Shown in pieces: positions 44,298 through 52,695 of a DNA stretch of 64,000 bases. The notes below the pieces were generated by a model. That model did not search any database, had not been told where the DNA came from, and saw only the letters and a program-made list of their open reading frames with translations. Source of the DNA: Kordia sp. SMS9. Its GTDB lineage: Bacteria; Bacteroidota; Bacteroidia; Flavobacteriales; Flavobacteriaceae. Each line of letters starts with the position of its first letter. Position 1 is the stretch's first letter. The position numbers and the translations under genes were made by a program. The DNA lies in the NCBI RefSeq assembly GCF_003352465.1, contig NZ_CP031153.1:2718987-2782986 (forward strand), written 5' to 3'.

Positions 44298-46055
44298 ATG
44301 TTCAAAGCTTCTATAGATTATATAAAGGAAAATGCAGAAAAATTTCCTGAAAAACCTTCTGTCCGTGTAGAGGACAATTACATCACCTACAAAGAATTGG
44401 TAGGGCAAGTTCATGTATTATCCAACCATATTTTAGATCGTGGAGTTTTATTGCAGGAATATATTGTGGTGTATATAGACCGATCCGTAGATTGTATTGT
44501 AAGCTTGCTTGCAGTTTCAAATATCGGATGCATCTTCGTACCCATTGATCCTGTACATTCCGAAAACAGAATCTCTTACATTTTAAACGACGTAAAACCA
44601 GCCATAGTACTTTCAACATCAGCATTGGCTGACAAGTTAGACTATCCAAAACACAAGATTCTTTGCGTAGATACATTAGATTTTACGCAGCCCGATTATA
44701 CACCTGTAAATGTTCGTATTTTACCAGCTTATGGAATGTATCTTCTGTATACATCTGGAACCACAGGAAATCCAAAGGGAGTATTAGTAAACCATGGTGG
44801 AGTTGAAAATTTATTAGAGGAAATTAAAGAAGAGTGGCCACTAGAGAAAAATGTACTGCAATTTGCCTCTTTAGGTTTTGATGCATCACTTCCAGAGTGG
44901 TCAGGAACCCTAGCCAAAGGAGGAACTGTAGTCATGATCAAAAACAGAAAACTGACCTTAGGAAACGAACTTCTGAAACTAGTACAAGATCAAGACATTG
45001 CTTTCATGAAAATGCCAGCAGCGGTTTTAACAACATTAAATCATGAATATCCACTACCAGCACTCGAAACTGTTGTAAGTGCAGGTGACGCATGTAACCA
45101 AGATTTGGTAGATAGATGGGGAAGAAATAAAGAGTTCTACAATTGTTACGGACCTACCGAAGGTTCCATAGGTACTACACGCTTACAATGTTTTGTAGGT
45201 AATGATGAAGTGAATATTGGAAAGCCGGCTCAAAATCTGTACATATATATTCTTGATGAGTCATTAAATCCTGTAAAAGAAGGCGAAAATGGAGAAATTT
45301 ACATTGGAGGAAAAGGAGTTTCGTACGGGTATCTCAATCGCCCAGATTTAACAGCAGAAAAGTTTTTACCAGATCCATTTAATGGAGTAGGCACTCGAAT
45401 GTACAAAACAGGAGATTTAGGGAGTTGGTTGCCAGATGGAAATGTAGCATTTAAAGGACGTTTAGACAATCAAGTAAAAATTAATGGTTACCGTATAGAA
45501 CTTGAAGAAATCATTAAGAAAATTAAGGAAATGCCAGCAGTTTTAGAAGCTTCAGTCATTCCTGTCTTTGAAGAGAAACTTCAATACATGATTGCATTTT
45601 ATCAATCAAAAGAAGATACAAACTTGGATGAGGAAATAAGAAAACATCTTTCCAAAAAATTACAAGATTATAGTATGCCTCATAAAATACAGCGTATTGA
45701 CAAATTTGAACTGACCGTAAATGGAAAGGTAAATACCAAATATTTACATGAGAATTACAAAGAACTCTTAGAAGAAACTTCAGTTGATAATGAAGCTGTA
45801 ACTGTTATTGTAGAGGAAGAAGACGAATTTACTAAAGATCTGAAAGCAATTTGGATGAATATTCTAAAAGTAGACTCCATTCAAAACGATAGTAATTTTT
45901 TCGATATGGGAGCAACTTCTTTAGATGCAGCTATTTTAATGGGAGAAATTGAAGGAAAGTTTGAAGTAGCTCCTTCTGTATTAGATTTATACGAAAATGC
46001 AACCTTTGGGAGTTTCAAGAAGTTTTTAGAAAAATTTATTAACGTATTTAATTAA
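44298..46055 (+). CDS. Stand-alone NRPS A-T didomain protein
   Basis: 585 residues: adenylation domain (A3 motif YTSGTTGNPKG near 152, YGPTE near 290, YKTGDLG, NGYRIELEEI) and carrier domain with the Ser541 attachment site (FFDMGATSLDAA). There is no condensation domain. The hand-read code is DAPKVACIGK; K, V, I and G at pocket positions 278, 299, 330 and 331 match the Asp code DLTKVGHIGK, so an acidic residue or derivative is possible but not certain. It is the best candidate to supply the residue for module 7 of NRPS 2, which lacks its own A. The linker between A and T is acidic (about 490-510). It is 2 bases from the KAS III-like gene. Confidence 0.93.
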   Translation: MFKASIDYIKENAEKFPEKPSVRVEDNYITYKELVGQVHVLSNHILDRGVLLQEYIVVYIDRSVDCIVSLLAVSNIGCIFVPIDPVHSENRISYILNDVKPAIVLSTSALADKLDYPKHKILCVDTLDFTQPDYTPVNVRILPAYGMYLLYTSGTTGNPKGVLVNHGGVENLLEEIKEEWPLEKNVLQFASLGFDASLPEWSGTLAKGGTVVMIKNRKLTLGNELLKLVQDQDIAFMKMPAAVLTTLNHEYPLPALETVVSAGDACNQDLVDRWGRNKEFYNCYGPTEGSIGTTRLQCFVGNDEVNIGKPAQNLYIYILDESLNPVKEGENGEIYIGGKGVSYGYLNRPDLTAEKFLPDPFNGVGTRMYKTGDLGSWLPDGNVAFKGRLDNQVKINGYRIELEEIIKKIKEMPAVLEASVIPVFEEKLQYMIAFYQSKEDTNLDEEIRKHLSKKLQDYSMPHKIQRIDKFELTVNGKVNTKYLHENYKELLEETSVDNEAVTVIVEEEDEFTKDLKAIWMNILKVDSIQNDSNFFDMGATSLDAAILMGEIEGKFEVAPSVLDLYENATFGSFKKFLEKFINVFN

Positions 46056-46057
46056 CT

Positions 46058-46972
46058 ATGGATATATATATGTCAGGGGTTTCCTGTACACTTGGAGAAA
46101 AAAAATATAATTTTCGAGAAATAGAAGAATTTCAAGAACTAATAAAAAAATTTGGTCTTACAGATAAGCCAGATTACTGGAATTGGGGAAACTTTCACAA
46201 AGCAGAAAAAACTCTTTTTGAACAAGCAGAAATAACCATTGCTAAAACACTAAATACTATTTCTATTGCACCTGAAGATATAGAGCTTGTTTTTTTTTGC
46301 TGCTCTGCACCTGGAACTGATTTTAGCAAAGTGAACACAAGTTTAGGAAATATTCTTGTTAAGAATAATATCTCACAGGTTCAGATTATTGGGCAGAATA
46401 TTGGAGGTTGTACGTCTATATTTCATGTCTTGCGAGTGGCAGAAGCATTGATTTCGCAAAAGCTTTATAAAAACATATTGGTGGTAGCATCTGATAAAGT
46501 ACCTAAAGATTCTGATCGAATGTATCAATTTGGAATTTACAGTGATTGTGCTTCTAGTTTTTTACTCTCGTCTGAAGAAAAAAAAGGATACAAACTCAAA
46601 AATGTCTGTGTAGCTACCGATACAAAACTGATGAGTGGCGTGATGGAAAATAGAGACAGTCATTTTATTCATTTGAATGAAGTTCACAGTAACTTACGTA
46701 CTACTGATGAGTTCGATAAAACCAAAATAGAAAAGGTTTTTATGACCAATGTTTTTAAGCCTATTATGAACATTAATTTAAGTCGCTTAGGCTACAAATC
46801 ACACCAACACTTTTACGATAATATTGCGACTACAGGACATTGCTTTGCAACTGATCCGTTGCTAAATTTAATTACGTACGAAAATAACTCTGAGATGCCT
46901 TCACAAACTAACTATTTGTTGGCAGCCATAGCTTCTGGACATGCAGCTTTTGCTTCCATCGAAAAAGTATAG
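46058..46972 (+). CDS. KAS III-like thiolase-fold protein
   Basis: 304 residues with 3-oxoacyl-ACP synthase III (FabH) organisation. The nucleophile is in the QNIGGCTSIFHVLRVAEAL segment, and a His follows in YDNIATTGHCFATDP. The third FabH residue (Asn in the loop before the C-terminal Gly) is not obvious near AIASGHAAFASIEKV, where SGHA replaces the usual motif. Many secondary-metabolite members of this family (CerJ type) transfer acyl groups to O or N rather than extend chains. Placed right after the A-T protein, it may modify the amino acid tethered on that T domain. Confidence 0.8.
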   Translation: MDIYMSGVSCTLGEKKYNFREIEEFQELIKKFGLTDKPDYWNWGNFHKAEKTLFEQAEITIAKTLNTISIAPEDIELVFFCCSAPGTDFSKVNTSLGNILVKNNISQVQIIGQNIGGCTSIFHVLRVAEALISQKLYKNILVVASDKVPKDSDRMYQFGIYSDCASSFLLSSEEKKGYKLKNVCVATDTKLMSGVMENRDSHFIHLNEVHSNLRTTDEFDKTKIEKVFMTNVFKPIMNINLSRLGYKSHQHFYDNIATTGHCFATDPLLNLITYENNSEMPSQTNYLLAAIASGHAAFASIEKV

Positions 46973-47139
46973 GAAACTCACAAAACAATTTGAATAAGGG
47001 TTTCAAACTACTTCATTGTTAAAAATTAATTTTTTTACAATCACTCAAATACATTTTGTAGCGATTGATTGTACCCTAATTTATCAAACAGAAGCACAAG
47101 CTATTGTCTGAAAATCAATTACTAAAACAAAATCATGAT
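46973..47139 (+). promoter_or_regulatory. Intergenic region with 8-bp inverted repeat before the radical SAM gene
   Basis: TACAATCA (47036-47043) and TGATTGTA (47066-47073) are perfect inverted repeats 22 bases apart. The spacer contains TACATTTTG, which is one base longer than a -7 element. A second promoter for the distal genes is possible. Confidence 0.3.
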
Positions 47140-49104
47140 ATGAAAAAAACAAAAGTAGCACTTGTACACAAAGGAATATGGGATATGGAATTGTTAAGTA
47201 TGCCACTCGCCTGTGGATATATTAAAGCATACGCGTATCAATACCAAGAAATAGAAGACGAATTTGATATTCAAATTTTCAATTATGGAGGAGGACAAGA
47301 AACTTTGAATATGATACATGATATTGTATACGGATACAAACCAGATATTTTAGCTTTCTCAGTGTATGGATGGAATTATTTTGTTTTTGGAAGAGTTGCA
47401 GAAACTTTTAAAATGGTGCATCCTAAAGGTCTCGTTATTATGGGAGGAGTACATGTTGCAAAACAGGGAGATAAAGTCTTTACAGAGTATCCGCATGTAG
47501 ATATAATTGTCAACGGAGAAGGAGAAAAAACATTTACAGACTTACTCAAAGCCTATAAAGAAGATGGAAACTGCAAAAAAGAATCCATTAATAGCATCTC
47601 ATACAGAGACGAATTAGACAAAATCATTACAACTAAGGCAAATGATCGAATGAAAGATCTGAACGAAATTCCTTCACCCTTCTTAACAGGAGCCATTCCT
47701 ATGCTAGATGAGAAAGGAAATTTCTTATATGATGCTGTTACAATGGAAAGCAATAGAGGCTGTCCGTACAACTGTTCTTTTTGTTATTGGGGAGGTGCAA
47801 CAGGAGCCAAATTGTATCGTTTTGATATGGATCGAATCAAAGACGAGTTAACCTTTTTTGCTAAATTAAAAGTGGAGAATATTGCTTTGGCAGATGCAAA
47901 CTTTGGAATGATAAAAGAAGATGAAGAGATTATGGATCACATTATTTACTTGAATAAAACCTATGGATATCCAACCAATTTATTTCCATCATGGGCTAAA
48001 AATAAAGGAAAAATATTCTACAATATTGTGAAGAAAGTAAAAGATGCTGGATTTGCAACCGACTTTACTTTGGCACTACAAACACTCGATGACAAAACCA
48101 TTGAGTTAGCGCAAAGAAAGAATATGAAGATCAATGCCTTTGAAGATTTATGTAAATTTCTAGACGATCAAAATATGAACTCTTATGCGGAACTTATTTG
48201 GCAACTTCCTGGAGAAACGTACGATTCCTTTTTAGAAGGATATGATAAAACGGCTGCCTATACATCCAGAATAGCAACATATAATACATTACTTTTACCA
48301 AATACAGAGTATTATGAAAATAGAGAAAAATACGGTTTCGTAACTTTCAAAAATGAATATTACGATTACGAATCTATTCTGTCAACAAATACCATGTCGT
48401 ATGAAGACAATGTTAAGATGCACCACTTTTTATTTTGGGCACGATTGGGAGCAGAGTTGATGTTTTTTAGAAATATTTTCAACCCACTACGTGTCTTTCT
48501 AAACATTACACAATCTAAGGTATTGCTCGACTTGAATGATTTTATAAGCAATCGGGATGACGATTTTTCAAACGGAATCAACAATTTAAAGATGGACATT
48601 GTAAGCACTTTAGACGTAACGAGAATTAGCAAACCCATTCGTTATTTATACACACATGAAGATACCAAATCTGTCATGAGAGAATGGTGGCAAAGTTTCT
48701 TAGAGCGCAAAATACCAAAAGAACATCAGCATTTTTTCTCTCAGCTATACATTTATGATGAAATGACCAGAGCCATTCACAAAACAACCGCAGAAAGAGA
48801 AGGATTAGAAACCTTTCAAAGTGGAGATTTCGTTTATTATGTAAGTAAAGAAGTTATTTTTAACTATGATTTTCAACAAATTATTATCGACTTAAAAGCC
48901 AAAAAAGAAATTGGATTTTTAGAAAAAGGACCTGATGCCAAATTAACCTTATACCACAGAACAGGTTTTGAGAATTATATAGATAATCATGAAATTGTTT
49001 TACGATATACCGGAAAAACAGAAAGTCAAGTATTAGAGGAGCAAGGAATTAACGAGACAACCGATCACCATTTCCACGTAGTTGGATTACCAGAAAGAGC
49101 ATAA
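47140..49104 (+). CDS. B12-binding-domain radical SAM enzyme
   Basis: 654 residues from the ATG at 47140 (MKKTKVALVHKGIWDME); the in-frame TTG at 47104 is less likely. The N-terminal 170 residues form a Rossmann B12-binding domain (MPLACGYIKAYAYQY, DILAFSVYGWNYF, IMGGVHVAKQGDKVF, NGEGEKTFTDLL). The radical SAM cluster site SNRGCPYNCSFCYWGG (CxxxCxxC) follows near residue 210. The C-terminal 250 residues are a helical extension of unknown fold. Class B radical SAM enzymes in natural product loci mostly do C-methylation at unactivated carbons, so methylation of the peptide or a precursor is likely. Substrate unknown. Confidence 0.92.
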   Translation: MKKTKVALVHKGIWDMELLSMPLACGYIKAYAYQYQEIEDEFDIQIFNYGGGQETLNMIHDIVYGYKPDILAFSVYGWNYFVFGRVAETFKMVHPKGLVIMGGVHVAKQGDKVFTEYPHVDIIVNGEGEKTFTDLLKAYKEDGNCKKESINSISYRDELDKIITTKANDRMKDLNEIPSPFLTGAIPMLDEKGNFLYDAVTMESNRGCPYNCSFCYWGGATGAKLYRFDMDRIKDELTFFAKLKVENIALADANFGMIKEDEEIMDHIIYLNKTYGYPTNLFPSWAKNKGKIFYNIVKKVKDAGFATDFTLALQTLDDKTIELAQRKNMKINAFEDLCKFLDDQNMNSYAELIWQLPGETYDSFLEGYDKTAAYTSRIATYNTLLLPNTEYYENREKYGFVTFKNEYYDYESILSTNTMSYEDNVKMHHFLFWARLGAELMFFRNIFNPLRVFLNITQSKVLLDLNDFISNRDDDFSNGINNLKMDIVSTLDVTRISKPIRYLYTHEDTKSVMREWWQSFLERKIPKEHQHFFSQLYIYDEMTRAIHKTTAEREGLETFQSGDFVYYVSKEVIFNYDFQQIIIDLKAKKEIGFLEKGPDAKLTLYHRTGFENYIDNHEIVLRYTGKTESQVLEEQGINETTDHHFHVVGLPERA

Positions 49105-49110
49105 CAAATT

Positions 49111-49971
49111 ATGGAAGAAACATTATATTCAGTAGTAGTAAATAGCGAAAAACAATATTCCATCTGGAATACAGACAAATCCCTCCCAATTGGATGGGAA
49201 GAAGAAGGAACCAAAGGTACCAAAGAAGACTGTTTAGAGCATATCAAAACCATTTGGTCTGACATTAGGCCAAAAAGTTTAATGGATTATATAGAACGTC
49301 AAATCCCCAAAAAGAAAGTTGTCATTACGCAAGATCAAAAAGACAAACATTTAGAGGCGATAGACACCTATAAAAAACGGTATTCTGCTGGGTTGGATAC
49401 TTGGAGCGGCATGGACTATTTGAAAAAGGGAATTCAAATTTTCTTCAATGATTATACTTCATTACCAAGTAAAGATGTCTTTGAAATAGGAATTGGAACA
49501 GGACGTTCTTCTGAAACTGTTTTAGAATTAGGACATAGTCTGACAGGAATTGATGTTATTGAAAATGACAATTGGTCTATTCTAAAAGAAAAATATGGAG
49601 AAAAGTTTCATGCTTTTGTAGGAGACTTTACGGAATACACGAGGAGTAAAAAGTACGATATTGTTTTAGATAATGGATGTTTGCATCATTTTGAACCAGA
49701 ATATTATGAAATAACCTTCCATCAAATCCATCATCTTCTAAAATCAAAAGGATGGTTTTATTTAGCCGTATTTAAAGAAGATGATACCTCAGTAGAAGAA
49801 GGTCGTGTAGAATATATTGATGGAGGAAAAAGAAGATGTAAATACTTTACAAAAAAGGAAATTGCTGCCTTATTTGATCATTATGGCTTCACCTTAAAAG
49901 ATACACAAGAAGTATCAAGAAGTTACGATAGCCTAATGACAATGCTTTGTATAGCACAAAAACAATCTTAA
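49111..49971 (+). CDS. MbtH-like domain fused to a SAM methyltransferase
   Basis: 286 residues. The first 60 are a complete MbtH domain: NSEKQYSIWNTDKSLPIGWE, then CLEHIKTIWSDIRPKSL, giving the consensus NxExQxSxW, PxGW, CLxxIxxxW and DxRPxSL. Residues from about 115 form a class I methyltransferase with loop FEIGIGTGRSSETVLELG, acidic GIDVIEND and VLDNGCLHHFEPEY. MbtH proteins bind adenylation domains and help them fold and activate; no other MbtH gene is in the window. The fusion could bring the methyltransferase to an adenylation domain for methylation during assembly (inference). It follows the radical SAM gene by 6 bases. Confidence 0.9.
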   Translation: MEETLYSVVVNSEKQYSIWNTDKSLPIGWEEEGTKGTKEDCLEHIKTIWSDIRPKSLMDYIERQIPKKKVVITQDQKDKHLEAIDTYKKRYSAGLDTWSGMDYLKKGIQIFFNDYTSLPSKDVFEIGIGTGRSSETVLELGHSLTGIDVIENDNWSILKEKYGEKFHAFVGDFTEYTRSKKYDIVLDNGCLHHFEPEYYEITFHQIHHLLKSKGWFYLAVFKEDDTSVEEGRVEYIDGGKRRCKYFTKKEIAALFDHYGFTLKDTQEVSRSYDSLMTMLCIAQKQS

Positions 49972-50054
49972 AAATGATAAATTACAAAGAAACTCCCTTC
50001 CTTTAGTGCTCAAATTCATTTATTAATGAATCAAATAAAAATTCTTTATACTAA

Positions 50055-50225
50055 AAAAGTTTTTCTTTAGTAATTGAAAAAGAAGAAACAACAATAAAAC
50101 CTTTTTCACATCTTAATGTATGGGATGAAGCAAGAATTATAAAAAGAAATTTTAAGCTAAAAAAAGGCATAAAAGCATCAATTATTTCAATCAATTCTAC
50201 GGAATTATTTTTAGTACAGAAATGA
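50055..50225 (+). pseudogene. Possible short coding remnant in the 292-base gap
   Basis: One frame runs open from 50055 to TGA at 50223-50225 with coding-like composition (IEKEETTIKPFSHLNVWDEA, later IIKRNFKLKKGIKASIISI), but it has no ATG; the in-frame TAA at 50052 marks its left end. It may be a remnant or just chance. The rest of 49972-50263 shows nothing I can name. Confidence 0.25.
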
Positions 50226-50263
50226 TTTGATCAAATTTTACTTTAATAACAATAAGTTACATA

Positions 50264-51022
50264 ATGAGGCATAGTGATGAATATGGATATTCAGAAATAG
50301 ATATCCCTTTTTTAACTAATATGAATGATAAAAAATCAATTAACAAGGAAAAAGTTATAGATGATATTTTGCAAGTGTTAGATACGTTTTGTAAACCTGT
50401 ACACATTCAAATATCAAAACTTGAACTTCATGAATTATCGGAGGTAATTTTAGAAGATTTAAAAGCGCGTGTCGAACAAGATCCAATCGCATTAAATGAC
50501 CAGTTTATCTATTCATTATCGAAGTCTTTTAAAGTGATTTTTTATTATCGAATAGCAAATTTTCTTTTCTATTTAGAGGAACAAGATGAAAATTTACTTC
50601 ACAAATTTTGCGCTTTCAAAATATCGGAATATGCTGCAGTTACTTGTGCCATAGAAATTCACCCTGAAGCGAAAATAGGAAAACGATTTGTGATTGATCA
50701 TGGTATTAATACATTGATTGGTGCCACCTCTATCATTGGTGATGATTGTACTTTATTACAAAATGTAGTATTAGGCGCTCGAAAAATAACATTTAACAAA
50801 AAAGGAAAAAGGCATCCCACAATTGGCAATAATGTGTATATTTCTGGTGGTGTACGTTTATTAGGTCCTATTCATATCGGAGACCATGTAATGATTTATC
50901 CAGACTGCATTGTAACTGATGATATTCCAGATTACTCTAAAATTAAATTACAAAAGAAGCACTTAGTCATTACCAAGAATCAAAAAGTAATGGACAATAA
51001 AAACCATAAAAAAACCATATAG
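50264..51022 (+). CDS. Serine-acetyltransferase-like left-handed beta-helix protein
   Basis: 252 residues. The N-terminal 120 residues are helical as in CysE; the C-terminal half is a hexapeptide-repeat beta-helix (AAVTCAIEIHPEAKIGKRF, VIDHGINTLIGATSIIGDDC, LLQNVVLGARKITF, HPTIGNNVYISGGVRLLGPI). The catalytic His-Asp pairing of CysE is seen in IDHGINTLIG. The product would be O-acetylserine or another O-acyl amino acid, which pairs well with the cysteine-synthase-like PLP enzyme at 42767. It starts 292 bases after the MbtH-methyltransferase gene and is followed after 53 bases by the ABC exporter. Confidence 0.85.
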   Translation: MRHSDEYGYSEIDIPFLTNMNDKKSINKEKVIDDILQVLDTFCKPVHIQISKLELHELSEVILEDLKARVEQDPIALNDQFIYSLSKSFKVIFYYRIANFLFYLEEQDENLLHKFCAFKISEYAAVTCAIEIHPEAKIGKRFVIDHGINTLIGATSIIGDDCTLLQNVVLGARKITFNKKGKRHPTIGNNVYISGGVRLLGPIHIGDHVMIYPDCIVTDDIPDYSKIKLQKKHLVITKNQKVMDNKNHKKTI

Positions 51023-51075
51023 TTTTTTATGAAATCTAGTCTCAAACCAAAACCATTCATAAAGACACTCATTGC

Positions 51076-52695
51076 ATGATAAAAATTTCTAAAAAAAGCA
51101 TCATATTATATTCTGTTTTAGGAATCATATCAGGGCTTTCAAGTTTCTTCTTTATCGCTTTAACAAATAGTGTTATCAACCTTTCTATTGCAAATAGAAT
51201 GCCTAAAGAACATAACTATTTGCTTTATTTTTCAATAACTATTGTGTTGTTTTTTGTAATAAGAAGGCTCTTGTCAGAGGGAATTATAGAACTATCTCAA
51301 AAATTATTTTGGGATATTAGAAAAAGTATTACCAAAAGTATTTTGAAAGCACCTTACTTAAAAGTTTTTTTACTCAAAGATGAAATCTATGCAGCACTCA
51401 CTTCAGATGTGGGCAGTATTACCAACGCATCCTTAGTCATTGTTAGATTAGTTACCTCTATCATTCTAGTTCTTACTTGTTTCATCTACATGTATGATTT
51501 ATCTCCTGTATATTTTTTAATAAGTCTAGGCTGTATTTTTCTAGGAATACTCATTTATTTTAGAAATTCAAAAACAAGCAATAAAGATTTTAAACGTGTT
51601 AGAAATCTCGAGCAAGACTTTATGCGAGTTTTCAATAGTGTGCTCCATGGAAATAAAGAAATAAAAGTGAATCCTCAAAAGGGTGACGATTTGTATGAAT
51701 GGGCATTATCTCCAATTGTTATAGAAGGTGAGCAAAGAAATAAAAAAGCTTTAGTAGGCTATCTAAATAGTCAATTAGTCAGTCAAATACTCTTTTATAT
51801 CATTATTGTAGTTATTTTAATTATTTCAGGAAATTACTTTGATATTTCCTTGGGAATTCAAGTGAGTTTTGTATTTGCATTGCTGTATTTGCTTGGTCCA
51901 ATAGTGAATATCATGTTGAGCATTCCTACGTTAAATGTTGCATACATTTCTCTTAGGAAACTTAAAAAGCTTAAAGAAAAGTTACAATATGATGAAAGCG
52001 AAGTCAACTTACCTAAGCTATTGGAGAACGATGAGGAATTTAAGAAAATTGAATTTATAGGGTATCAATATCAATACGAAGATAATTCCTTTTCACTTGG
52101 TCCTATAGATTTCTCCATAACTGCGGGAGAGATTATTTTTATTTATGGCGGAAATGGTTCTGGAAAAACCACCTTTATCAACACATTATTAAGTCTGTAC
52201 ACTCCAAATGCTGGAAGTATTGTATTGAATGAAAAATTAATCGATCAAAATCCAAAGTCAATCAGACAATTATTTACTCCAGTTTTCAATGATTTCTATC
52301 TTTTTGATGCTTTTTATGGAATTGAAAACATTGATACTGAAAAAATCCAAATGCTTCTTGAGTTATTTGAATTGGACAAAAAAGTGACCTTAAAAGATAA
52401 TAAATTTTCCTCCACAAACTTATCAACTGGGCAGCGAAAAAGATTGGCCTTAATTACTGCAATCATAGAAGACCGTCCCATATTAGTATTAGATGAATGG
52501 GCAGCTGACCAAGATCCAGAGTTTCGAAAAAAATTCTATACAGAAATCATTCACTGGATCGTAAAACACGAAAGAAAAACCATTTTTGCGATCACTCATG
52601 ATGACAATTATTACAACGAAGCAGATCGATTGTTTCAAATGAATTACGGAACCTTAAATCAAGTATCAACTCAAAAGAAAATCACCAAAAAATGA
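51076..52695 (+). CDS. Cyclic-peptide ABC exporter (PvdE/SyrD type)
   Basis: 539 residues. The N-terminal half has about six membrane helices (IILYSVLGIISGLSSFFFIA at the start, later LVSQILFYIIIVVILIISG). The C-terminal half is an ATPase: Walker A YGGNGSGKTTFI near 357-367, signature LSTGQRKRLALI, Walker B RPILVLDEWAADQDP near 470, and the H-loop AITHDD. The LDEWAADQDPEFRK sequence is characteristic of the cyclic-peptide transporters PvdE and SyrD, which export NRPS products or precursors across the inner membrane. The gene overlaps the acylase gene by ATGA. Confidence 0.92.
   Translation: MIKISKKSIILYSVLGIISGLSSFFFIALTNSVINLSIANRMPKEHNYLLYFSITIVLFFVIRRLLSEGIIELSQKLFWDIRKSITKSILKAPYLKVFLLKDEIYAALTSDVGSITNASLVIVRLVTSIILVLTCFIYMYDLSPVYFLISLGCIFLGILIYFRNSKTSNKDFKRVRNLEQDFMRVFNSVLHGNKEIKVNPQKGDDLYEWALSPIVIEGEQRNKKALVGYLNSQLVSQILFYIIIVVILIISGNYFDISLGIQVSFVFALLYLLGPIVNIMLSIPTLNVAYISLRKLKKLKEKLQYDESEVNLPKLLENDEEFKKIEFIGYQYQYEDNSFSLGPIDFSITAGEIIFIYGGNGSGKTTFINTLLSLYTPNAGSIVLNEKLIDQNPKSIRQLFTPVFNDFYLFDAFYGIENIDTEKIQMLLELFELDKKVTLKDNKFSSTNLSTGQRKRLALITAIIEDRPILVLDEWAADQDPEFRKKFYTEIIHWIVKHERKTIFAITHDDNYYNEADRLFQMNYGTLNQVSTQKKITKK

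Noticed and set aside
34957..46055. One of the A domains being a beta-alanine activator because panD is present
   Set aside because: Beta-alanine A domains usually replace Asp235 with Val followed by Asp; all codes read here begin with Asp, so I did not make this assignment.
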